A program made the translations under genes and the position numbers. Source: Bacteroidota bacterium (GTDB taxonomy: Bacteria > Bacteroidota > Bacteroidia > Chitinophagales > Saprospiraceae). From it: a stretch of DNA of 64,000 nt. The stretch is from contig JANSWP010000017.1 in the NCBI GenBank assembly GCA_024743405.1, positions 28,730 to 92,729 on the forward strand, read 5' to 3'. Within the stretch, counting starts at the first letter, position 1. The number at the start of each line of letters is the position of its first letter. The notes beneath the pieces were generated by a model. It ran no database searches. It saw only the letters and a list, made by a program, of their open reading frames with translations, and was not told where the DNA came from. Positions 18,527-26,332 of the stretch are shown here, one piece after another.

Positions 18527-19591
18527 TTACAAAATCAACATGGCATCACCATAACTGAAAAATCGATATTTTTCCTTAACAGCTTCAGCATAAGCCTCTT
18601 TGATCAAATCTTGACCACCAAATGCACTCACCATAATCATTAAACTAGATTTCGGTAAATGAAGGTTAGTTACCATACAATTAGCAATATGAAAATCATA
18701 GGGTGGATAGATAAATAAATTTGTCCATCCTTCAGCAGTCTTCAATAAATTTTCAGCAGACACAGCGGTTTCAATAGATCTCATTGAAGTAGTTCCGACA
18801 GCGCAAACTCTTCTATGAGCTTTTTTAGCTTTGTTAACAGTTTCGGCCGCTTCCTGAGTAATTCGAAAATACTCAGCATCCATTTTGTGTTTTGACAAGT
18901 CCTCTACATCAATACTTCGGAAGGTACCCAAACCAATATGAAGAGTCAACTCAGCAAAATCAACTCCTTTAATCTCAAACCGTTTCATTACTTCGCGACT
19001 GAAGTGAAGTCCAGCGGTTGGCGCAGCAACAGCTCCTAATTCTTTTGCATATATGGTTTGATAACGCTCTTTATCAATACCTTCTACCTCTCTTTCGATA
19101 TATTTAGGAAGAGGCGTATTTCCCAAATAATTCAACTCCTTTTGAAATTCGTCTTCCGTTCCTTCATACAAGAACCTGATGGTTCTTCCACGGCTAGTCG
19201 TATTATCTACAACTTCAGCGATTAATACATCGTTGCCAGCTTCATCAGTGAAATATAATTTATTTCCTACTCGAATTTTTCTCGCTGGATCAACCAAAAC
19301 ATCCCATAATCGTTGCTCAGAATTCAATTGACGAAGTAAAAAGACTTCAATTTGAGCACCTGTTTTTTCCTTTTTGCCAAAAAGACGTGCAGGAAAAACT
19401 TTGGTATTATTGAAAATCATGACATCTCCCTCATCAAAATACCCAAGAATATCCTTGAATATTTTATGCTCGATTTTTCCGGTGTCCCGGTGAACGACCA
19501 TCAATCGAGATTCATCTCGGTTTTCAGATGGATATTTAGCTATTAATTGGTTGTCAAAGTCGTAATCAAACTGAGAAAGTTTGGTCCTCAT
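18527..19591 (-). CDS. queA: tRNA preQ1(34) S-adenosylmethionine ribosyltransferase-isomerase
   Basis: A 354-aa QueA. It starts with the typical [27 protein letters not shown] and carries [33 protein letters not shown] and the C-terminal [28 protein letters not shown] blocks. It transfers and rearranges the ribosyl group of SAM onto preQ1 in tRNA to make epoxyqueuosine. Length and ends are normal. It is monocistronic, and the other queuosine genes are not in this window. Confidence 0.96.
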   Translation of the reverse strand: MRTKLSQFDYDFDNQLIAKYPSENRDESRLMVVHRDTGKIEHKIFKDILGYFDEGDVMIFNNTKVFPARLFGKKEKTGAQIEVFLLRQLNSEQRLWDVLVDPARKIRVGNKLYFTDEAGNDVLIAEVVDNTTSRGRTIRFLYEGTEDEFQKELNYLGNTPLPKYIEREVEGIDKERYQTIYAKELGAVAAPTAGLHFSREVMKRFEIKGVDFAELTLHIGLGTFRSIDVEDLSKHKMDAEYFRITQEAAETVNKAKKAHRRVCAVGTTSMRSIETAVSAENLLKTAEGWTNLFIYPPYDFHIANCMVTNLHLPKSSLMIMVSAFGGQDLIKEAYAEAVKEKYRFFSYGDAMLIL

Positions 19592-19963
19592 ATATCAAGA
19601 TATGATTTTAGGTTCTAAGCTCTTGATTTTTAACTATTTGTTGAATTTGTACTCAATAATATAATGTTAAAAAGCAATAGCTATTTCAAGCGGGGGGCAA
19701 AGATAATAATTTGATGAAAGAAAAAAAGTTTGAAGCGATTCAAATTAATTTGAATTTAAAGCTACAGTATATTATAGATGTAATTAATCCGAAAAATTTA
19801 TCAATAGAGAGAAAATAAACATCAACATCCTTATTTCATTTCAAAAATATAGTGGAAAAAAATACAGCATTCATCTAATTCTTTACTTGACCAAGCGACA
19901 AAATTTTACTTTCGAGGCTATTTTCTTCTTAAAAACCAAAACTGAAAAAAGAAAATTCAACTC
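19592..19963. other. divergent intergenic region between queA and the permease gene
   Basis: This 372-bp AT-rich region has no ORF. A minus-strand TATCTTTG at 19698-19705 is a likely -7 element for queA, with a leader of about 100 nt but no ideal -33 element. It is adjoined by GGGGGG at 19692-19697. I see no clear promoter for the plus-strand permease gene. Confidence 0.4.
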
Positions 19964-21217
19964 ATGATAGTATTAATAAAAACTTTTTTTGAAGGAATTA
20001 GGCAAGCAGGACAATCCTTGCTAGCCAACAAACTACGTAGTTTTCTTTCCTTATTAGGCATCACTATTGGAATTTTCTGTATTATCGGTGTACAATCTGC
20101 GGTTGATTCTTTGGAAGATAATGTAAAAGGAAGTCTCAAAAAGCTGGGTGATGACTCTGTTTATCTCCAAAAAATGCCATGGAATGAAAATCCACGTGAA
20201 AATTTTTGGAAATACCAACGCCGACCAGACCCTAGCTATAAGGATTATGAAGTAATTAAAACCAAAGTAAAATCAGCTGGGGTTGTAGATTATCATGTTT
20301 TCATTGGTACAAAAACAGTTAAATATAGATCAAGCAGTGTAGATCGCGTGTTCGTGGCTGCCGTAACTTCGGAATTTGATGAGTTCTTTGAACCTGGTTA
20401 TGATGAGGGTAGATGGTATACTTCTACCGAATATCATTACGGTGTTAATAAAGTTTTAATTGGTCATACCGTAGCAGAAGAGTTATTTGGAGCCTTAAAC
20501 CCTATTGGCAAAAAAATTAACTTAATGGGGCATAAGATGGAGGTAATTGGCGTATTTGAAAAATCTGGAAAAGATATTCTTAAAGTAATGGATTATGATG
20601 AAGCCATAATTATCTCTTATGAATTGGCAAAAAAAGTTGCCAATGTTAAGAATAAGAACCCTTTTGGCTCGGCGGTTAATATAAAAGCTGCAGAAGGCGT
20701 TTCAGTTGAAAGATTAAAAGATGACTTAACCGGGGTTTTGCGATCTTCAAGAAGGTTGAAGCCAAAAGAAGAAGATAATTTCGCACTAAACTCTATGTCA
20801 TTTCTAGCTGACATTCTTGATAATGTTTTTAATAGTCTTGGGTTACTCGCTTTTATCATTGGAGGATTTGCAATTTTTGTTGGTATGTTTAGTGTCGCCA
20901 ATATTATGTTCGTATCCGTTAAAGAGCGTACAAAAATAATAGGCATTAAAAAAGCAGTCGGTGCCAAACGACATATTATATTATTAGAGTTTTTAATAGA
21001 GTCAATTATACTGTGCTTGTTGGGTGGAGCAATTGGATTAGCATTAACTCAGCTTGTCGTATCTGCCCTTTCTAGTGCCATTGATTTTGAAATTTACCTT
21101 GACTCTAAAAATGTGATAAATGGTATTTTAATATCTGTGATTGTTGGAATTATAGCTGGATTTATACCGGCATGGCAAGCAGCAAAAATGGATCCAGTGG
21201 TAGCTATGCGTAAATAA
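19964..21217 (+). CDS. ABC transporter permease, MacB/FtsX family
   Basis: A 417-aa permease with the MacB architecture. Residues 1-24 are cytoplasmic, and the first transmembrane helix is in LSLLGITIGIFCIIGVQSAV. A periplasmic MacB-PCD domain of roughly 240 residues follows. Three C-terminal FtsX helices (LGLLAFIIGGFAIFVGMFSV; ESIILCLLGGAIGLALTQL; VINGILISVIVGIIAGFIP) end in WQAAKMDPVVAMRK. The KERTKIIGIKKAVGAK loop typical for the family is present. Such proteins are mechanotransmission ABC subunits exporting lipoproteins, peptides or antibiotics. No ATPase or adaptor gene is adjacent, so its partner must be encoded elsewhere. Confidence 0.92.
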   Translation: MIVLIKTFFEGIRQAGQSLLANKLRSFLSLLGITIGIFCIIGVQSAVDSLEDNVKGSLKKLGDDSVYLQKMPWNENPRENFWKYQRRPDPSYKDYEVIKTKVKSAGVVDYHVFIGTKTVKYRSSSVDRVFVAAVTSEFDEFFEPGYDEGRWYTSTEYHYGVNKVLIGHTVAEELFGALNPIGKKINLMGHKMEVIGVFEKSGKDILKVMDYDEAIIISYELAKKVANVKNKNPFGSAVNIKAAEGVSVERLKDDLTGVLRSSRRLKPKEEDNFALNSMSFLADILDNVFNSLGLLAFIIGGFAIFVGMFSVANIMFVSVKERTKIIGIKKAVGAKRHIILLEFLIESIILCLLGGAIGLALTQLVVSALSSAIDFEIYLDSKNVINGILISVIVGIIAGFIPAWQAAKMDPVVAMRK

Positions 21218-21264
21218 ACTGTTTTTTTTAACTAGTTATCTCCACTTATTAAATATTTCCTTTC

Positions 21265-21310
21265 AAAAAAACTACCTGCTTGATACCTTTTAGGCAAGTA
21301 GTTTTTTTTT
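21265..21310 (+). terminator. terminator of the permease gene
   Basis: A run of As and ACTAC at 21265-21274 pairs with GTAGTTTTTT at 21298-21307, with partial pairing of the intervening CTGC/GGCA. A 9-T tract follows. It lies about 50 bp after the permease stop. Confidence 0.7.
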
Positions 21311-21598
21311 GGAATAATACCAAATACCTACACCTTATTCTAATTGATGATATTTCAAGTCAGATCTTGTCCATTTCAACTACCAAAATCACAAAGCATT
21401 TAGACAACAGACTAACCTTATTTTTTTCTGTAATTTTTCCTAAATAATTAATATTTGGCATCAGATAGTTCGTTGGGAAATCAGATTGCAAATCAGAGAG
21501 GAATTCAATATTAAATTTTAAATAACCAGCATTTAAAGAATTAAATTATATTAACACTCTATACTCAATATTATTTTAAAATTAAATTTTGTTAAAAT

Positions 21599-21630
21599 AT
21601 TGTTCTTTATTCAACAACCTTTTACATTTG
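21599..21630 (+). promoter_or_regulatory. intergenic Bacteroidota-type promoter upstream of the kdsA hairpins
   Basis: ATTG (21599-21602) is followed after 20 bp by TACATTTG (21623-21630). The -7 element is a full match to TAnnTTTG and the spacing is ideal; the -33 element differs by one base. It would start a transcript near 21637, about 350 nt before kdsA and directly before two strong hairpins. Confidence 0.55.
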
Positions 21631-21636
21631 CACCTT

Positions 21637-21726
21637 CAAACCGAATGTGAAAAGAACTTTCTTGATAAAGCCAAATAAAACAGCGATGTTTCATCCAATA
21701 TCAAGAATGGGGTGAAACATTTTTTT
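21637..21726 (+). ncRNA. putative small RNA or attenuated leader upstream of kdsA
   Basis: Starting from the promoter above, this stretch ends in a terminator-like hairpin: ATGTTTCATCC (21686-21696) with the closing GGGTGAAACAT (21710-21720, one G-T pair), followed by TTTTTT. That would give an RNA of about 90 nt with no ORF. Alternatively it is the first part of a kdsA leader with attenuation. No known RNA family is recognised. Confidence 0.3.
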
Positions 21727-21750
21727 ACATTTAGTCTGTATAGTGTTGGT

Positions 21751-21807
21751 TTGAGATGTTTCCAAAGTCGAAGAAGGATTCAAGGGCAATAAAGGGAAAC
21801 ATCTCAA
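21751..21807 (+). promoter_or_regulatory. second hairpin of the kdsA upstream region
   Basis: A perfect 13-bp stem, TTGAGATGTTTCC (21751-21763) with GGAAACATCTCAA (21795-21807), has a 31-nt loop. It shares the ATGTTTC/GAAACAT sequence with the hairpin 30 bp upstream, so strand exchange between the two is possible. No T-run follows. A regulatory function is inference. Confidence 0.4.
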
Positions 21808-21985
21808 AATTTTGAGCTGAATGCACTTGTTACTAAATACATTTAATCCAAGATGAATTGAAACACTGAGTTTTATAAAAAATATAACTTTCTCTTTTTT
21901 AAGGAAAAAAGAATTAAAGTAAAAAATATATAATTGATTTGGTTAAAATTATGACTTTTGCATCAACAAAAATTGAATACACAAC

Positions 21986-22816
21986 ATGAGTCATTTAGAA
22001 TCTATTTACAAATTAAAACATTTAAATAGCCAGCACTTTTTACTAATTGCTGGTCCTTGTGCTATCGAAAGTGAAGCACGTTCATTTGAAATTGCGGACA
22101 AAGTCAACCAAATATGTGACCGGCTTAAGATTCCATTTATTTTTAAAGGTTCGTATAGAAAGGCCAATAGATCTCGATTAGATTCTTTTACTGGAATTGG
22201 AGATGAGAAAGCCCTTAATATATTAAAGGATATAAGCACTCATTTTAATATTCCTGTTACTACTGATATTCATAGCCCAGAAGAAGCCTTTATCGCCGCT
22301 AAATATGTTGACATTCTTCAAATTCCAGCGTTTCTATGTCGACAAACTGACTTATTAGTTGCTGCAGCTCAAACTGGAAAGTATGTAAATGTTAAAAAGG
22401 GACAGTTCTTAAGCCCTGAATCAATGAAATACGCTGTTCAAAAAATACAGGATTCAGGAAACAGAAAAGTGATGTTAACAGAGCGAGGAACAACCTTTGG
22501 ATATCAAGATTTGATTGTGGATTTTAGAGGTATACCAACTATGCAATCCTATGATGTACCTGTAATTTTAGATTGCACTCACGCTCTACAACAACCCAAT
22601 CAGGGAAGTGGCGTCACTGGTGGAAGACCTGAAATGATTGAAACCATTGCAAAAGCAGGAATTGCAGTTGGTGTTGATGGGTTATTTATTGAAACCCACC
22701 CTGATCCAAAATCGGCAAAATCCGATGGAGCCAATATGTTACCCCTTGATAGATTAGAGGCAATGTTAGATCAATTGACTCTGTTGAGAAAAGCAGTAAA
22801 GGTGTACTCAAGATAA
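21986..22816 (+). CDS. kdsA: 3-deoxy-8-phosphooctulonate synthase
   Basis: A 276-aa KdsA, which condenses phosphoenolpyruvate with arabinose 5-phosphate to make KDO-8-phosphate for lipopolysaccharide inner core. Family blocks are clear: LIAGPCAIES near the start, the phosphoenolpyruvate loop KGSYRKANRSR, VTTDIHSPEEA, LQIPAFLCRQTDLL, VNVKKGQFLSP, and the late VDGLFIETHPDPKSAKSDGANMLPL. The length is normal. Its long upstream region holds two hairpins and a promoter, suggesting regulated expression (inference). Confidence 0.96.
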   Translation: MSHLESIYKLKHLNSQHFLLIAGPCAIESEARSFEIADKVNQICDRLKIPFIFKGSYRKANRSRLDSFTGIGDEKALNILKDISTHFNIPVTTDIHSPEEAFIAAKYVDILQIPAFLCRQTDLLVAAAQTGKYVNVKKGQFLSPESMKYAVQKIQDSGNRKVMLTERGTTFGYQDLIVDFRGIPTMQSYDVPVILDCTHALQQPNQGSGVTGGRPEMIETIAKAGIAVGVDGLFIETHPDPKSAKSDGANMLPLDRLEAMLDQLTLLRKAVKVYSR

Positions 22817-23072
22817 TTAACCAAATTGAAAAATAGTCTGAATTTGCTAATAAAACTACATATTAATCAGTCAATTAGTTGACATTTATTAAAAAAAAGA
22901 TTAAATTGAAATAATATTCTAGTGAAAAAATAGAGAACAAATCCAATAATAAAATGGCTTTGATTTTTATATTTTCACCTCAAAAGTTTTGAATTCATAG
23001 CTATATACATTTTGAAGTAATATCAAACTCAAATATCACTCAAAACGTTAAGCTTGTAATTCCTAACTAAAA

Positions 23073-23080
23073 AAGGAGGT
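23073..23080 (+). promoter_or_regulatory. strong Shine-Dalgarno sequence
   Basis: AAGGAGGT is an excellent match to the 16S anti-SD, ending four bases before the ATG at 23085. Such sites are rare in Bacteroidota and absent before most other genes here. It supports the ATG at 23085 and may mean unusually strong or regulated translation. Confidence 0.6.
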
Positions 23081-23084
23081 CCCT

Positions 23085-23528
23085 ATGAAATTAACCAGTA
23101 CCTTGTTTTTATTAATTCCTTTGCTTTTTGGAGCAACTTTACATGGACAACAAGCTGAAAAAACACTGGTAAAATCTTTTAATTTAAAAGGTAACCAGTT
23201 CGTACTACTAGACCTCGATGGCAATGTAGAAGTGAAAGAATGGAATAACGGACTTATGAGGGTCCAAATTACAGTCGCGCTCGAAAATGGCACTGAAGCC
23301 ATGCTAAAATCACTCGTACAAGCTGGTCGTTACAACCTGAAAGGTGATGATACATCTGGAGAATTTAAGGTTGTTGCTCCAGGTCTTCAAAGAAAAGTTA
23401 CAGTTAGAGGCCATGAATTGGTCGAAAACATCTCTTATACTATTTTTGCACCAGAAAAAGTTAACGTGCGATTAAATAATCAAGCTTCAACTTCTAAAGG
23501 GGATGTTAAATTACCTGCTCAACTCTAA
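23085..23528 (+). CDS. small secreted protein, DUF4097-like beta fragment
   Basis: A 147-aa protein with a signal peptide (LTSTLFLLIPLLFGATLHGQQ). The segment LLDLDGNVEVKEWNNGLMRVQITV resembles the start of DUF4097-type putative adhesin domains (a leading LDLxGxVxVxxW strand pair). It then has ALENGTEAMLKSLVQAGRYNL and closing beta strands. It is much shorter than DUF4097 adhesins. The next gene is a clear paralogue: K-x-L-x(3)-F, then LD-x(2)-G, W, and a helix ending RY-[ND]. It is periplasmic or secreted with no catalytic motif. A strong SD site precedes it and a terminator follows. Confidence 0.7.
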   Translation: MKLTSTLFLLIPLLFGATLHGQQAEKTLVKSFNLKGNQFVLLDLDGNVEVKEWNNGLMRVQITVALENGTEAMLKSLVQAGRYNLKGDDTSGEFKVVAPGLQRKVTVRGHELVENISYTIFAPEKVNVRLNNQASTSKGDVKLPAQL

Positions 23529-23551
23529 CCTTACTGCATAAAAAGACGTTT

Positions 23552-23590
23552 AAAAAAGGATAACGCTTACATTTGTGTTATCCTTTTTTT
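23552..23590 (+). terminator. terminator after the small secreted protein gene
   Basis: AAAAAAGGATAACGC (23552-23566) pairs with GTGTTATCCTTTTTT (from 23575) with one mismatch, and a T-run continues. It separates the two paralogous small secreted protein genes. Confidence 0.85.
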
Positions 23591-23673
23591 ATTTGGGATT
23601 GGACTTTATTAGTCAAACTACAATATAGCCTTTCCCAACTGGAATTTGAGTTCTCTAAATTAATGTAAAAAAG

Positions 23674-24111
23674 ATGCGATTTATCCTTATCACTAGTTCC
23701 TTTTTGTTACTCTCTTTAAATTCAAGTGCACAATTAGAAAAAGTGCTACATCAGACATTCGAGATAGGACAAGCTGAAAAAATTGAGCTTGATTTCGCTG
23801 GAGAATATCAAATTGAACTTTGGGCTGGAAATACCGTAATGACAGAAACTCAAATTCAGGTATTTGATGCCTCCCCGGCCATCTTCAAGCATTTTATCGA
23901 AAAAGCCAAAAGATATGATGTGGAATTAAATGAAGAGAATGAATCCATTGCTCAGTTTTATAGTCATGATAAAGTTCGGCAAGAAATAAAAACAAAATTT
24001 GGAGATGGCTCCTGTGAAGAAATTGTAGTTTTACGTATTTTTATTCCTGATAATTTTGAGATAGTAGATCAAAAATCATTGGTACGAAAACCAAAATCTA
24101 CTAATGAATAA
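23674..24111 (+). CDS. small secreted protein, paralogue of the preceding gene
   Basis: A 145-aa protein with a signal peptide (FILITSSFLLLSLNSSAQ). It shares its design with the 23085 gene: KVLHQTFEIG, IELDFAGEYQIELWAGNTVM, then a helix ending EKAKRYDVEL and a beta-rich end (EEIVVLRIFIPDNFEIVD). Divergence is high, so duplication is old. The role is unknown; a periplasmic or surface beta protein is likely. It lies 23 bp before the FAD dehydrogenase gene and is probably co-transcribed with it. Confidence 0.7.
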   Translation: MRFILITSSFLLLSLNSSAQLEKVLHQTFEIGQAEKIELDFAGEYQIELWAGNTVMTETQIQVFDASPAIFKHFIEKAKRYDVELNEENESIAQFYSHDKVRQEIKTKFGDGSCEEIVVLRIFIPDNFEIVDQKSLVRKPKSTNE

Positions 24112-24134
24112 ATCTTAGTAAGTACCAAGTATAC

Positions 24135-25694
24135 ATGCGAAAAACAGTCGAGATAAAACTGCTCCCTTCTGAATTAGATAATCATCAACTACTACTTACC
24201 AAATTAGCTCGTAAATGCGGCCAACCAACTGCTAAAATTGAAGAGTTTCAAATATTACGTCGATCGATAGATGCTAGAGGAAGTCGACCCTTTTTCACAT
24301 TAAGAGTAGAAGCTTTTTGGGGCGAAAAACCAGAGGCTGAACCAGCAATTTTATTAAACTTCAAAGAAGTACACGACAAAGAGCCCGTCATAATAGTAGG
24401 TGCAGGACCAGCTGGTTATTTTGCTGCACTTGAGTTAATAGAACAAGGGCTTAAACCCATCATTTTTGATCGCGGAAAAGATGTACAAGCGCGGAGACGT
24501 GATTTAAGGGCTATTCAACAACTGGGGGTAGTTAATCCAAACTCAAATTACTGTTTTGGAGAAGGTGGCGCTGGAACCTATTCTGATGGAAAATTGTACA
24601 CCAGATCTCATAAAAGAGGATCCATTTATAAAGCTTTAAAATTATTTGTAGAACATGGGGCAAAAACAGATATCCTAGTTGACGCTCATCCGCATATTGG
24701 TTCTAATAAATTACCAAAAATTGTTGCTAGTATTCGGGAAACCATACTCAAATATGGCGGTGAAATCCATTTCGATTCGAAAATAACAGATTTTATCATC
24801 CAGAAAAAGGAGATAAAAGGAGTCATTGTGAATGATACAGATGCTCATCATGCAAAGGGTGTCATCTTAGCTACAGGCCATTCAGCAAGAGATATTTATG
24901 AATTATTACACCAAAAAAATATCCTAATCGAAGCCAAACCTTTTGCTTTGGGTGTCAGAATAGAACATTCTCAAAAACTCATTGATAAAATCCAATACAA
25001 TCAATCACAACGAGAAACTGAGTTACCTGCTTCAAGTTATAAACTTACCTGTCAAGTTGGAGGTCGAGGCGTTTTTTCCTTTTGTATGTGCCCTGGTGGT
25101 TTAATCGTGCCTGCGGCAACAGCTCCTGGAGAAATTGTAGTCAATGGTATGTCTATGTCTCGAAGAGATTCTGCTTATGCGAATTCAGGGACAGTTGTAG
25201 CGGTTGAATTAGAAGATCTAAAAGATTTTAAAAAGCATGGAATTTTTGCAGGTTTAGAGTTTCAAAAATCAGTGGAAAAAACAGTTTTCGCATTTGGTGA
25301 CGGTTCTCAAAAAGCTCCTTCCCAACGTTTAACAGATTTTGTAAAAGGTAAGATATCAAAAGACTTACCTGATACGTCCTATATTCCTGGGCTGTATTCT
25401 GCGCCTGTTCATAAACTATTGCCGAATGAAATTTATAAAAAATTGCGTCTAGGGGTGATTCAATTTGGAAAGAAGATGAAGGGGTATTTTACAAAAGATA
25501 CGAATGTCATTCCTACAGAAAGCAGAACAAGTTCCCCAATTAGAATACCTAGAAACCGAGAGACTTTTATGCATGATGATCTAACCGGTTTATTTCCTTG
25601 TGGGGAAGGAGCAGGATATGCTGGAGGAATTATCTCAGCCGCTATGGATGGTCAAAATGTTGCCAAAGCAGTTCGGAGATTTTATAATTTTTAA
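24135..25694 (+). CDS. FAD-dependent dehydrogenase (COG2509-like)
   Basis: A 519-aa flavoprotein. An N-terminal ferredoxin-like stretch of about 80 residues precedes the dinucleotide-binding GAGPAG (89-94) in VIIVGAGPAGYFAALEL. The family hallmark NYCFGEGGAGTYSDGKLYTR follows, then a second FAD contact, GVILATGHSARDIYELL, and the C-terminal LFPCGEGAGYAGGIISAAMDG closing the FAD site. The group is widespread but its substrate is not established. Cytosolic. It follows the small secreted protein gene by 23 bp. Confidence 0.88.
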   Translation: MRKTVEIKLLPSELDNHQLLLTKLARKCGQPTAKIEEFQILRRSIDARGSRPFFTLRVEAFWGEKPEAEPAILLNFKEVHDKEPVIIVGAGPAGYFAALELIEQGLKPIIFDRGKDVQARRRDLRAIQQLGVVNPNSNYCFGEGGAGTYSDGKLYTRSHKRGSIYKALKLFVEHGAKTDILVDAHPHIGSNKLPKIVASIRETILKYGGEIHFDSKITDFIIQKKEIKGVIVNDTDAHHAKGVILATGHSARDIYELLHQKNILIEAKPFALGVRIEHSQKLIDKIQYNQSQRETELPASSYKLTCQVGGRGVFSFCMCPGGLIVPAATAPGEIVVNGMSMSRRDSAYANSGTVVAVELEDLKDFKKHGIFAGLEFQKSVEKTVFAFGDGSQKAPSQRLTDFVKGKISKDLPDTSYIPGLYSAPVHKLLPNEIYKKLRLGVIQFGKKMKGYFTKDTNVIPTESRTSSPIRIPRNRETFMHDDLTGLFPCGEGAGYAGGIISAAMDGQNVAKAVRRFYNF

Positions 25695-25795
25695 TTAATT
25701 TGTACGTCATTTTCAGATACCTACCTTATTTTGGCCCATGATGTAAATTTATTTTGATACTCGTTGGTTTGTTTTCCAAATAAAGTCAAAAGCCC

Positions 25796-26308
25796 TTGCC
25801 AAATCAACCAGTCGCGAATCACCAATCAGTTAATAACATTTTGAAGGATATTGCGGATTTGATAGCTCGTCTTTGCCTAGCTTTCATTTTTCTTTACGAG
25901 GCCTATGATTCTCTTGTGTATTTTAAGGCAACCAAAGCTAAAATGATTGAATATGGGCTTACCTGGAATTCTGAGTTCTTACTAGTCTCTGGTATCATTT
26001 TATTGATTTTAGGAGGCATTATGCTACTTTCAGGGTACAGATCGGGATTAGGGGTAACCTTATTATTGATGTATTGGATTCCCGTGACTTTCATCGTTCA
26101 TGATTTTTGGAATATTGACAGAGATTGCAACTTTGAGGTTACCTGTCTAAGTTGGGTGGATGAATATCGCCGAATCCAAGGGATTATGTTTATGAAAAAT
26201 ATCGCCATTATGGGCGGTTTATTAATGGTGTGGGTCAATGGTAGTGGTCGATATAGTATTAAGCGGCTTTTTGCCACTACAAAAGTTCCTAAAAAATGGA
26301 GAACATAG
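25796..26308 (+). CDS. DoxX family membrane protein
   Basis: A 170-aa protein with the four-helix DoxX layout: DLIARLCLAFIFLYEAYDSLVYF, then LLVSGIILLILGGIMLLSG, VTLLLMYWIPVTFIVHDFW, and a last helix around IAIMGGLLMVW. No ATG lies between the upstream in-frame stop (25781) and the first helix, so the start must be TTG at 25796 or a rarer codon. DoxX proteins act at the membrane in varied redox settings, and this one has no diagnostic partner. The alkylsulfatase-like gene begins 24 bp downstream and may be co-transcribed. Confidence 0.8.
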   Translation: MPNQPVANHQSVNNILKDIADLIARLCLAFIFLYEAYDSLVYFKATKAKMIEYGLTWNSEFLLVSGIILLILGGIMLLSGYRSGLGVTLLLMYWIPVTFIVHDFWNIDRDCNFEVTCLSWVDEYRRIQGIMFMKNIAIMGGLLMVWVNGSGRYSIKRLFATTKVPKKWRT

Positions 26309-26313
26309 TTTTT

Positions 26314-26321
26314 TATATTTG
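26314..26321 (+). promoter_or_regulatory. candidate -7 element for the metallo-hydrolase gene
   Basis: TATATTTG matches TAnnTTTG and ends 11 bases before the ATG at 26333, so a transcript from it would be almost leaderless. It overlaps a GTG that could otherwise be taken as the start. No -33 partner is seen. Confidence 0.3.
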
Positions 26322-26332
26322 TGAAAAAAGCG

